Source: Tolypothrix sp. PCC 7910 (GTDB taxonomy: Bacteria; Cyanobacteriota; Cyanobacteriia; Cyanobacteriales; Nostocaceae). Taken from it: a stretch of DNA of 64,000 bases. The stretch covers positions 4,341,501 through 4,405,500 of the forward strand of contig NZ_CP050440.1 in NCBI RefSeq assembly GCF_011769525.1, read 5' to 3'. A program made the position numbers and the translations under genes. Below, in pieces: positions 53,365 to 62,060 of the stretch. How positions within the stretch are numbered: the stretch's first letter is position 1; every line of letters starts with the position of its first letter. Below the pieces are notes generated by a model, which was not told the DNA's origin, made no database searches, and was given only the letters and a program-made list of their open reading frames with translations.

Positions 53365-55179
53365 TTATTCCATCAAAATTAACCGCAGAGGATCTAAACG
53401 CAAATACCAAGGAAAAGGTTGGTCTTTGATTGTTGCCCATTTTTCTTTGAATACTTCTGCTTGCAAATGATAGTCGTGAGGATGATTAGCAGCAGAATGT
53501 AGTTTTAAAAATAAGGTCATGCGGTGGGGTGTTTCACTAGTTCTGGCTAGCCAACAAGGAAAGGTATTTTCCTGGTTAGGGTCTTTGGTAAAGCTGATAT
53601 GATGAGCACGAATACCAACATGAGATATGTTTTCGGGAATTGTATCTATAACTTGGATCTGACAACCCCAATCAGGAGCTTCAACCAAATCCGATCGCAC
53701 TAGATGCGCCATAGAAAAGTTTTTACAACCAGTAATTCGAGCAACACCCATAGTTGTAGGATGCTCAAAAATATCGTATTTAGAACCATATTGAACAGCT
53801 CGACCATGTTCTAAAACCAACAAATTTGGGCACACTCGGTAAGCTTCCTCCATATTATGGGTAACAAACAAAGCCACACCTTTGTAATTAGCTAGAGTCT
53901 CGGTCATTTGCTGTTCTAATTGACTCCGCAGGTGAGTATCAAGTGCAGAGAAAGGCTCATCTAAAAGTAATGCTTCTGGTTGAGAGGCTAATGCTCTGGC
54001 TAAGGCTACTCGTTGTTGTTGACCACCAGAGAGTTGGTGCGGATAGCGATCGCCTAATCCTTGTAATTGCATAGCTAATAATTGCGCTTCTACCTTTACC
54101 CGGATACTGCCGTTAGATAATCCTTTAGGTAAGCCAAAAGCAATATTTTGTACCACAGTCATGTGGGGGAACAGCGCATAATTTTGTACTAAAAAACCGA
54201 TGCGGCGATCGCGGCTGGGTAAATTAATTTTTTGTTCCGAATCAAATAGTACTTTGCCATTGAGGACAATACGCCCTTTCGTTGGTGTTTCTATCCCAGC
54301 AAGACAACGCAGAATCATACTTTTACCTGCGCCTGAACCACCCAATAAGCCTAAAGTTTGTTCATCGGTATTAAAAGCTACTTTAAGATGAAAACTCGAC
54401 AGTATTTTTTCGATATCTAGGCTTAATCCTACGGTCGAGGATAGTTGAGGTAGAACAGACGCTTCATCTGCCGATGTGTTTTGTCCCCATCCTTTTTTTT
54501 CTTTATTTCCTCGCCTCCCTTTCTCTCGCCATTCCTGCCAAAAGTTGACACTAATAATCCCCGATAGCGAAATTGCCATAATTACAATTGACCAAAACCA
54601 GGCCTCATCCATAGCTCCGGCTTCCACAGCAAAATAAATCGCCATTGGAATGGTTTGCGTTTGTCCGGGAATGTTACCAGCCAGCATCAACGTTGCACCG
54701 AATTCACCTAAAGCGCGCGCAAAAGCTAGAGTTGTCGCTGCCAAAATTCCTGGCAATGCTAAAGGTAAACTAATACGCCAAAAAATTGTGGACTCCGTTG
54801 CGCCTAGAGTTCTGGCTACCCGCAGGAGATTACTATCAATTTGTTCAAAAGCTCCTAGCGCTGTTTTATACATTAAAGGGAAAGAAACCACTGTAGCTGC
54901 GATCGCTGCACCGTACCAAGTAAAAACAATGCTGAAGTCAAAAGGCTGCATGAGGTTCCCTACAGGCCCATTCTTCCCAAAAAATATCAACAACAAAAAG
55001 CCAACCACTGTAGGAGGCAAAATCAATGGTGCAACAAAGATACCCTCAATTACTGATTTTGCTTTGCCTCGATATCCCAGCATCCAATAGGCAGCAGCAA
55101 TACCCAAAAAGAAAGTAATAAATGTCGCAAGTAATGAAGTTTTCAGAGATATCCAAAGGGGTGATAAATCCGGTGCCAT
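53365..55179 (-). CDS. modBC: Fused molybdate ABC permease and ATPase (ModBC)
   Basis: 604 residues joining ModB and ModC. The N-terminal half (about 1-230) has the membrane helices and the EAA-like loop GALEQIDSNLLRVARTLGA with GILAATTLAFARALGEFGAT. The C-terminal half is the ATPase: Walker A LLGGSGAGKS, signature LSGGQQQRVALARALASQPE, Walker B LLLDEPFSALD and the switch VTHNMEEAYRV. A regulatory tail follows with GIRAHHISFT. Such modB-modC fusions are known in cyanobacteria. It starts at the ATG at 55179; the open frame extends 14 codons upstream without a ribosome binding site. It lies downstream of modA copy 2 on the same strand, likely one operon. Confidence 0.93.
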   Translation of the reverse strand: MAPDLSPLWISLKTSLLATFITFFLGIAAAYWMLGYRGKAKSVIEGIFVAPLILPPTVVGFLLLIFFGKNGPVGNLMQPFDFSIVFTWYGAAIAATVVSFPLMYKTALGAFEQIDSNLLRVARTLGATESTIFWRISLPLALPGILAATTLAFARALGEFGATLMLAGNIPGQTQTIPMAIYFAVEAGAMDEAWFWSIVIMAISLSGIISVNFWQEWREKGRRGNKEKKGWGQNTSADEASVLPQLSSTVGLSLDIEKILSSFHLKVAFNTDEQTLGLLGGSGAGKSMILRCLAGIETPTKGRIVLNGKVLFDSEQKINLPSRDRRIGFLVQNYALFPHMTVVQNIAFGLPKGLSNGSIRVKVEAQLLAMQLQGLGDRYPHQLSGGQQQRVALARALASQPEALLLDEPFSALDTHLRSQLEQQMTETLANYKGVALFVTHNMEEAYRVCPNLLVLEHGRAVQYGSKYDIFEHPTTMGVARITGCKNFSMAHLVRSDLVEAPDWGCQIQVIDTIPENISHVGIRAHHISFTKDPNQENTFPCWLARTSETPHRMTLFLKLHSAANHPHDYHLQAEVFKEKWATIKDQPFPWYLRLDPLRLILME

Positions 55180-55232
55180 AGTTTTTTGGTAAGGAAGGTA
55201 CTGATACTGCGCGCAACGCAAGTCAATAATTT

Positions 55233-55260
55233 GTAGAGACGCGATTCATCGCGTCTTTAC
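55233..55260. repeat. Short REP-like palindrome inside the end of modA copy 2
   Basis: GTAGAGACGCGATT and ATCGCGTCTTTAC form a near-perfect 28-bp palindrome. Its complement encodes the last codons and the stop of modA copy 2 (VKTR then TGA at 55246-55248). Same family as 13692, 32849 and 35104. Confidence 0.85.
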
Positions 55261-56091
55261 GCTACCAGCTAATGTAAATCCTCGTTTTTCAAACACAGAT
55301 TTGGCTTCATTGCTCGATAAAAATTGCACAAAATCCTTAGCTGTATCGATTTTTTTACTACTTTTGAGTACCGCTATGGGATAGACAATAGGAGAATGAG
55401 TGTTTTCGGATGCAGTAGCCACTATTTTGACTTTTGGCGTACTTTTCGCATCTGAAAAGTAAACTAGCCCCGCATCAGCATTACCTGATTCTACGTAATT
55501 AAGAGCTTGGCGAACGTCTTTCGCGTAAACGGTCTTACCTTTAAGTTGGTTAAGAATTTTTAATGAACTTAAAATCTGTTGAGCGTATTGTCCAGCTGGG
55601 ACACTTTTGGGTTCCCCGAGAGCGATTCTTTTAATGTTTGGTGAAACTAAGTCTTTAAAATCAGTTACAAATGTGGAATTTTGAGGCGCAATCAACACTA
55701 TTTGATTTTTTAGCAAATCCTTGCGAGTACCATCAACTAACAAACCTTTTTGCTGTAAAGCATCTATCTGTTTAGTTGCAGCCGAGATAAAAACGTCAAC
55801 ACCTGCGCCTTGTTCAATCTGTTGTTGTAAAGCACCCGATGAACCAAAATTGTATGTCAAAGAAATATTTGACTTTTCTTTGCTGTACAGAGGCTTGATT
55901 TCATCCATTGCATCTTTGAGGCTAGCCGCTGCTGATATCGTCAAACTTGCTGTTTGGGCTGTCTCTTTACTAGTTAAGGATGAGTTAGGCGCGATCGTTG
56001 GGCTACAGCCAACAATGAGTAGGAACGAAACAAATACCCAACTCACAAAAGTCAGCATGGGTTTATTAATCATTAGCACTCTCTCAAGCAT
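55246..56091 (-). CDS. modA: Molybdate ABC transporter substrate-binding lipoprotein, copy 2
   Basis: 281-residue ModA with a lipobox (SFLLIVGCSP, acylated Cys about residue 29), so this copy is a membrane-anchored lipoprotein, unlike copy 1. Ligand motifs are kept: ISAAASLKDAMDEIKPLY, NFGSSGALQQQIEQGAGVDV, KSVPAGQYAQQIL and VESGNADAGLVYFSDAK. The C terminus runs into a REP-like palindrome which supplies SVKTR and the stop codon. The ATG at 56073 has a better ribosome binding site (GAGAG) than the one at 56091; both are in frame. It precedes modBC by 66 bp in transcription order. Confidence 0.93.
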   Translation of the reverse strand: MLERVLMINKPMLTFVSWVFVSFLLIVGCSPTIAPNSSLTSKETAQTASLTISAAASLKDAMDEIKPLYSKEKSNISLTYNFGSSGALQQQIEQGAGVDVFISAATKQIDALQQKGLLVDGTRKDLLKNQIVLIAPQNSTFVTDFKDLVSPNIKRIALGEPKSVPAGQYAQQILSSLKILNQLKGKTVYAKDVRQALNYVESGNADAGLVYFSDAKSTPKVKIVATASENTHSPIVYPIAVLKSSKKIDTAKDFVQFLSSNEAKSVFEKRGFTLAGSVKTR

Positions 56092-56637
56092 TTTTGCAGA
56101 ATTAATTCATAATTTACCAACCTATTCACCTAGAAACTAAAAAAAGTTGGTAAAAGAATCAGAGATTGTTAGAGTTTTATGACCAAATCAGGCAAAAGAA
56201 AGAAAAAGAATAATGGTCAGCAAGAGGAAAAGGGGCAGGGGGCTGGGAGCGAGGGGGAAGACCGGAGCTTGTACTCCTCCCCAAAGCGCCCTTCGAGGGC
56301 GGGGCTAGTACCTATGTTCCGCTATATTTCAGTAATTACCGTAAAATAATTGACCTTGTTAACCAAAGTCCTTACTTTGCTGGGGATTTCCAGAAAATCA
56401 GTAGACGGGAAAATTGATAACTATGTCATTGCATTAGTGGAACGTCTTCTTGCGGGGTACTTAGCAAGGAAAACTGCGATCGCACACAACCTAAATTCTG
56501 TCTAAAATCAAAAAAGGCGTAGAAGCTTTGCTTCTTGCCTTCGGACATCGCGTTATCTATATGGAATTGAGATAAACTGAGTTACTAGGATTTACCCCAG
56601 TTTTACCCCAGAAGTATTTAACTGCTTGTAATTCTAA
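56092..56637. other. Promoter region of modA copy 2 and repeat DNA
   Basis: At 56113-56153 TTTACCAAC and GTTGGTAAA form an inverted pair about 23 bases apart, half-sites resembling the operator of the porin-modA gap but with wrong spacing. Further on are a G-rich island (56223-56255), a GCGCCCTTCGAGGGCGGGG hairpin and an AGAAGCTTTGCTTCT hairpin near 56522. No gene seen. Confidence 0.5.
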
Positions 56638-56709
<72 letters not shown>

Positions 56710-56873
56710 GCAGTTGCGCTTATCTATATTAACAAGATTCTAGCTAAAAACGCATCCTCTGTTGGGAGAAATTTCTGAGTTTTACAACAATCAAGGAGAA
56801 ATTAAGTTTTTGTACTTAGCGCGATCGCATCTAACTGTATAGAAACCCTGCTAGGAGCGATCGCGTCTTACTG

Positions 56874-57464
56874 TCATAATTTCACTTCATCAGCAAAACT
56901 TTTCCACCGGACAAAGTGAAATGGCCCTGCAACAGATCCCCAGAGATGTTCGTCGGTTTCTGGATCTCGTCCCCTATCGAGGCTCATAAATGTTTCTTCG
57001 GTGATTTCAAATTCATTATCGAGATAGGTTTTTTGCCCTTTACGAAAGACGATGCAACCTTTCCCTGGTTCAACTTTACCTTTGAAGCTATTGCCAGTCC
57101 ATTCCACAATCATGTCACAGCCTGGTAACTTTTCTATGTCATCAATCTTTAAGGTGGCAAGTTTTTCGAGATCGCGGGAAGCACCGTAAAAGTTTTTCTC
57201 TTCTTTAACAGTGTAATTTTCGATGTGAATGCGATCGCCTACAGTCACTAACTTCAATACCCGCAAGCGATATGGGTCATAAAGCGCATAATCATAAGCT
57301 TGTTCCAAAAACAAACTCGCCCCTGATAAAAACTCCACAGGTAGGGGACGCATACACACACGAATATGGGCATAAAGAGGCGGGTTTTCAAAAGCTTGTT
57401 CTTGATTGCTAAAGTCAGCTGCCATCCAACGAGCTAAAGTAGCAATGTCCGTAGAGTGAGTCAT
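56874..57464 (-). CDS. CpcT/CpeT-family phycobiliprotein lyase
   Basis: 196-residue lyase that attaches phycocyanobilin to the beta-155-type cysteine of phycocyanin or phycoerythrocyanin. Family features are the opening LARWMAADFSNQEQAFENPP with HIRVCMRPLP, FLEQAYDYALYDPYRLRVL, and the end LWGSVAGPFHFVRWKSFADEV. Length agrees with CpcT. No phycobiliprotein genes are next to it. Monocistronic, convergent with tRNA-Cys reading direction excepted (same strand, 165 bp apart). Confidence 0.92.
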   Translation of the reverse strand: MTHSTDIATLARWMAADFSNQEQAFENPPLYAHIRVCMRPLPVEFLSGASLFLEQAYDYALYDPYRLRVLKLVTVGDRIHIENYTVKEEKNFYGASRDLEKLATLKIDDIEKLPGCDMIVEWTGNSFKGKVEPGKGCIVFRKGQKTYLDNEFEITEETFMSLDRGRDPETDEHLWGSVAGPFHFVRWKSFADEVKL

Positions 57465-57770
57465 TACAGATAAATAAAGTCCACTGGAAGTATTTTATGT
57501 TATTTGGGGAAGGGGGATTGGTAATTGGTAATTGGTAATTGTTAATTGGTAATAGTTATTTCCCCTCATCCCCAGTCCCCATTACCCCTAATCCCCACTC
57601 CCTGCGGTCGTGGGGGCCCCGAGTTCCCCAGTCCCCAGTCCCCAATCGGGAGAATTACGATCGCTTTATGCGTCCATCAAACTGGTAGTTTAGGTTAGGG
57701 GTTAGGAGATTAGCAGTTGAAAATGAAAGAATGTCACTACAGCAAGCATTGTGGCTGGGGTAAAAGCTTA
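57465..57770. repeat. G/C-rich repeat island upstream of the TPR gene
   Basis: At about 57557-57642 it carries the inverted copy of the composite repeat from 41928 (AATCCCCACTCCCTGCGGTC then GGGGGCCCCGAGTTCCCC). A GGTAATTGG run lies at 57510-57550. The divergent promoters of the lyase and TPR genes must overlap this. Confidence 0.75.
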
Positions 57771-59033
57771 ATGACTCACCATGTAAATTACTCCAAGCCA
57801 AGTAAAGTATCTATGCTACGTCTCTTGAGTGTAATTGTGACTGCAGCTATACTTTGGCAGTTTAGCGGCTCGTTGACTTTGGCGCAGAACCAAAAGCCGA
57901 AACAGCCAGATAAATTTCCACCTAGTCCACTAGAGAATATTATCCCCGATCCCTTACTATCACCTTTGGGTGATCCGACCAAGTTGACTCCTGCACAACT
58001 GCAACAGCTAGAACCGCAACTTGATCAGTTAAATCAGGAAGCGGCGGCTAAGTTGCAAGGTGGAGATGCGTTAGCGGCGTTTGAATTGTGGAATCGAGAA
58101 TTACGTTTACGCCGCTTGTATGGTTCATTAACAGAAGTGCAAGCATTGTCGCGGGTAGGAGGAATAGCGTTTAATCAAAATAATCGCGAGGAAGTGCAAT
58201 ATATTACCCAACGCTTGCAAGCTATCCAACAGCAAACCCTATCTCAGCCACTACTTGATTTACAATTATTGCGATCGCTTGGTGGCGCTTATGAACAAGT
58301 GCGATCGCCTAAACAGGCTCTAGAGGTTTACAATCGCCTTTTGACAGTAGTTCTAGAACAAAAAAATGCTACTGCTATCATCGATACCCTCAAAAGCATT
58401 GGGGAAGTGCATCTGGCTTGGTTTGATTATCCTCAAGCTGCAACTACTTATCAACAATTATTAAGTCTAGCTACTGCTCAAGGTGATAAATTAAACGAAG
58501 TAGCATATTTACAAGAGCTAGCTTATATATACGAACAGGGTAAAGACTTCCAACAATCCATAAAAATACTTAACAAGCTAGAACAAGTTTACACTGCGGA
58601 GAATAATACTACTTCATTACCCAAATTAAAATTGGCGATCGCTTCTAATTACCAAGTATTAGCCAAGGAAAATCCCGCTTTACTACCAGAAGCATTTAAA
58701 AACTATCAACAAGCATATACTACGGCTTGGGAATTAGAGCAATATGTCGATGCTGGTGAAGCTTTGCAGCAGTTAATTACGCTGTACCGTTCTCAAGGTC
58801 AAATTAACGATGCCTTGCAAACTAGCCAGATTTTAATTGAAGCGCAAACAAAAGCCAGTAATTTTTACGGCATGATGCAAGCATACGACCAAATAGGACA
58901 AATTTATCTCGAAGGTAAACAGTACCCTCAAGCACTAGGCGCTTTTCAAAAAGGCTTAGAATTAGCCCAACAACTTAAGTATGATGAAACATACTTTACT
59001 CAGCAAATTGAAAAGCTATCGAAGGCGAATTAA
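57771..59033 (+). CDS. Exported tetratricopeptide-repeat protein
   Basis: About 420 residues with a signal peptide (LRLLSVIVTAAILWQF then SGSLTLAQ). At least five TPR-like helix pairs follow (VRSPKQALEVYNRLLTVVLE, DYPQAATTYQQLLSLATAQG, KDFQQSIKILNKLEQVYTAE, GQINDALQTSQILIEAQTKA, KQYPQALGAFQKGLELAQQL). No enzymatic domain. Likely a periplasmic scaffold. The start is ambiguous: in-frame ATG codons at 57723, 57771 and 57813, none with a strong ribosome binding site; the last would give the shortest signal peptide. No partner gene on the same strand. Confidence 0.85.
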   Translation: MTHHVNYSKPSKVSMLRLLSVIVTAAILWQFSGSLTLAQNQKPKQPDKFPPSPLENIIPDPLLSPLGDPTKLTPAQLQQLEPQLDQLNQEAAAKLQGGDALAAFELWNRELRLRRLYGSLTEVQALSRVGGIAFNQNNREEVQYITQRLQAIQQQTLSQPLLDLQLLRSLGGAYEQVRSPKQALEVYNRLLTVVLEQKNATAIIDTLKSIGEVHLAWFDYPQAATTYQQLLSLATAQGDKLNEVAYLQELAYIYEQGKDFQQSIKILNKLEQVYTAENNTTSLPKLKLAIASNYQVLAKENPALLPEAFKNYQQAYTTAWELEQYVDAGEALQQLITLYRSQGQINDALQTSQILIEAQTKASNFYGMMQAYDQIGQIYLEGKQYPQALGAFQKGLELAQQLKYDETYFTQQIEKLSKAN

Positions 59034-59144
59034 GTTTGTCATTGGTCATTGGTCATTTGTCATTTGGTAATTGCTAATTGGTAATTGGTAATTGCTAATT
59101 GGCTAATAATTTCTCCTTGTCCCCAGTCCCCAGGAGTTCTTTAG

Positions 59145-59179
59145 TTTTGAATTTTGAATTTTGAATTTTGAATTTTGAA
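59145..59179. repeat. Heptamer short tandem repeat (TTTTGAA)
   Basis: Five perfect copies of TTTTGAA in the 165-bp gap between two convergent genes; complement of the AATTCAA family at 38283. Confidence 0.88.
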
Positions 59180-59197
59180 TTGATTTGTCCCCAATCC

Positions 59198-61783
59198 CTA
59201 CTTCACCCGCAATTTCAATGTTGCAGTCGTATTCGCATCGACTTTCTGCTTTTCCCAAAGCATGGGGTGGTATTCAATTTTGCGCCAGGGGTCAATCATG
59301 TCTGTGTAGTGGGTGTGGAAGGCGTGGCCTGATTGACCGGGGGTATGAATGGCTACAGAGTTATCGAGATTTTTTAAGTCTACGACCATGCGGAGGGAGG
59401 GAATATCAGTCACCTCGAAAGATTTATTTGCTTTCCAGCGATTAGCATTTACGCTTTCCCCGTTCCCAGCAGTGGAAAATGCGCCACGATTAAATAAAGC
59501 CTCAATGGGTGCTAAACCAGATTTGCCTAAGGTAGCATTCCGAAAAGTCACGGTATGTAAATCACCCCAGTTCCATGATTTGGGGTCTTTACCTTGAAGT
59601 CGTTCGAGTTCATCCACGGCTTTGGTGAGGGACTGACGCAAAATTTCGTCGCGGTTTTCTACTTTTGGAGTGTTGCGGTTGTCCCACCAGCTACTATTTG
59701 GCTTTTTGACAAGATTTTTTACCACAGCATACCAGCGATCGCCTCCATCAGGATAATATTCTGGGGGTAACTGATCATGGAAAGTGTCGGCTAGTAAGTG
59801 TTTCCAGAATACTTCAAATAAAGCTGCTGCGGGAGATGCCATTTCAAGCTGTAAGTTCCAATCTAGTAGCAGCTGTTTGGCGGCTTCGTATCGCGGGTTA
59901 TTTAGGGAAATATTATTGAATAAAGGTACTAGGGTTTGGGCATTTAAATTCTGGTTGTCACCCTGAATCAACTCTACATCTAGTAGGGAGAGAATTTGCT
60001 GTGATTTGGCAATCATCTCTACAATGCGCTGGGCTCGGTAGCCGTAAACCCAGTCTGTGGTAATTAAATAAGGATAATTATTTTGTACTAAGTTGTTAGC
60101 GGTAGCAATATAACCTTGAGATGGATTAAAACTTGTGGGTAGCTGCTCAAAGTCAATATAGCCTTGCCATTCATATTCATCTGTCCAGCCAGGAACAGGA
60201 TAGCGTCCCTTACCTTTAGCGCGGATGGGGAATTTACCAGGCATTTGGTAGCCAATATTGCCATCCACATCAGCATAAACAAAGTTTTGGGCTGGAACAT
60301 CAAAATTCTCTACAGCTTGGCGAAACTCTTGCCAATTTTGGGCGCGATTAATTAGGGGGATAGCATATCCCAAGGTGGAAGGTTCTAAAGCTGTCCAGCG
60401 TAGCGCTACTGCATATTTTGGCGGAACTTCTACGCCGCCTTGTGTGGGAAACTGCTGAAGTTTAGGTGAGACATCCGAAAGAATTGGGCCATGTCTGGTG
60501 TAGCGGACTGTTTGTACAATTGGCTTACTTCCTGCAACTTGAATTGTCTCTGGTACTAGTTGCATATCTACCCATTTGCCATTTACCTCATATTGGTTAG
60601 GGTTTGCAGGGTTGATTTTCTCGATGTACAAATCCATCACATCCGGTTCAACATTGGTGACACCCCAAGCAATGCGATCGCTATGACCGATAATCACTCC
60701 TAGCATCCCCGCAAAAGAAAAACCTGTAACGTTGTAGGGACATTCACTATTTTTAGGCGTACAGTGCAAACCAACTTCGTACCAAATCGAAGGCATTTGT
60801 ACTGCTAAATGGGGGTCATTTGCTAATATGGGCTTGCCTGTAGTGGTGCGAGAACCAGAGATTACCCAATTATTAGAACCTATACCTATTGCTCTGGAGC
60901 CGATTAACTCTTCTAAAGCTTTCATAGGTTGGGTAATTGTGGCTAAGGCTTGGGTAATGGGTAATTGAGAGTCTGTAAGATGAGCAGCAATTAATTGTGT
61001 TTCGTCAAAATCATCTTGCTCGCCTGTTTTGCGTTTTTGCGAATCGGTTAAGATGACTGGTAAATCTTGGGGGTATGGGGGAAATAGTTCTTCGACTTGA
61101 GCCAAATTTAAGGTTTTCAGCAGAATGGTACGTTCAATTTCGCGCTCAAAGTTTCTCCCCAAGTCGTAAGCCATGACTTTACCCCAAGTCAGGGAATGGA
61201 GCAGTTGCCAAGGTTCTGGCTTATACCCTGGATTAAGTAATTTCAGCACAGCATATTCTAAACTGATAGCACTGCCTTGATGTTCTGCTAAATAAGCGTT
61301 TACACCTTGGGCGTAGGCTTCCAGATATGCCTTCATCTCTGCATTCGCTTGTTGGATTTCTTGCTGCGCTACCCTAGCCCAACCCATTGTCCGCAGATAT
61401 TTGTCAGTGGTTACCTGAGAAGATCCAAACATTTCAGCCAGTCGCCCAGAACCAATGTGTCGCCAAAAGTCCATTTGCCAAAAGCGGTCTTGGGCGTGGA
61501 TATATCCTTGTGCCATAAATAGATCATGGGAATTAGTAGCATAAATGTGTGGTATTCCCCATTGATCTCGTTGGACTGTTACCTCAGCCTTCAGCCCCGC
61601 AAGTGCGATCGCTCCATTTTCTTGGGGAAAGGATTGCCTTACAGTATAGGTGGCAAATCCTACTATTAATAAACCAAATAATAATAGTAAGATAATTGTC
61701 TTTTTGAGTAACTTTTGCAACCAAATCTTCTTGGTTCTTCTCATTGCGCGGGCCGTGGCATATTTAATGAAACCATCGGACAT
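59198..61783 (-). CDS. Penicillin acylase family N-terminal-nucleophile hydrolase
   Basis: 861 residues with one membrane helix near the N terminus (TIILLLLFGLLIVGFATYTV). The alpha part and the beta part of the Ntn fold are in one chain: QRDQWGIPHIYATNSHDLFM, then the autoprocessing site Gly302-Ser303 (IGSNNWVISGSRTTTGKP), whose serine becomes the nucleophile after cleavage. Later DNQNLNAQTLVPLFNN and HTPGQSGHAFHTHYTDM are typical. Members include acyl-homoserine lactone acylases and cephalosporin acylases; substrate is not decidable here. Residue 1 is likely the ATG at 61783; the next in-frame ATG is 13 codons later (61744). Confidence 0.92.
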   Translation of the reverse strand: MSDGFIKYATARAMRRTKKIWLQKLLKKTIILLLLFGLLIVGFATYTVRQSFPQENGAIALAGLKAEVTVQRDQWGIPHIYATNSHDLFMAQGYIHAQDRFWQMDFWRHIGSGRLAEMFGSSQVTTDKYLRTMGWARVAQQEIQQANAEMKAYLEAYAQGVNAYLAEHQGSAISLEYAVLKLLNPGYKPEPWQLLHSLTWGKVMAYDLGRNFEREIERTILLKTLNLAQVEELFPPYPQDLPVILTDSQKRKTGEQDDFDETQLIAAHLTDSQLPITQALATITQPMKALEELIGSRAIGIGSNNWVISGSRTTTGKPILANDPHLAVQMPSIWYEVGLHCTPKNSECPYNVTGFSFAGMLGVIIGHSDRIAWGVTNVEPDVMDLYIEKINPANPNQYEVNGKWVDMQLVPETIQVAGSKPIVQTVRYTRHGPILSDVSPKLQQFPTQGGVEVPPKYAVALRWTALEPSTLGYAIPLINRAQNWQEFRQAVENFDVPAQNFVYADVDGNIGYQMPGKFPIRAKGKGRYPVPGWTDEYEWQGYIDFEQLPTSFNPSQGYIATANNLVQNNYPYLITTDWVYGYRAQRIVEMIAKSQQILSLLDVELIQGDNQNLNAQTLVPLFNNISLNNPRYEAAKQLLLDWNLQLEMASPAAALFEVFWKHLLADTFHDQLPPEYYPDGGDRWYAVVKNLVKKPNSSWWDNRNTPKVENRDEILRQSLTKAVDELERLQGKDPKSWNWGDLHTVTFRNATLGKSGLAPIEALFNRGAFSTAGNGESVNANRWKANKSFEVTDIPSLRMVVDLKNLDNSVAIHTPGQSGHAFHTHYTDMIDPWRKIEYHPMLWEKQKVDANTTATLKLRVK

Positions 61784-62060
61784 TGTACTGCTTAGAGCGC
61801 GCTATTTATTCTCTAGACACGAGATTTAGATTTAATTGTTCAAAGATTTGGTGTTGTGGAGAAGATTTTTACATCTCATCTCTTCCCATTGGGGATAGGT
61901 GAGATTTTTACCGATTACTAGCACCCTGAAAACGCAACCACACAACTTAATCCTTTATTGCTCACCTCAGCTAAAAATTTCTGATGACATTTGCCAAACC
62001 AGAAAATTTTTAGATTTCTATAGCCTTGAGTCTATAGATGGAATAGCGTAACTTCTACCT

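Noticed and set aside
56113-56153. Seventh ACCAA-N5-TTGGT site upstream of modA copy 2
   Set aside because: The half-sites TTTACCAAC and GTTGGTAAA are present but about 23 bases apart, so the N5 spacing is lost. I list it only as a degenerate half-site pair.
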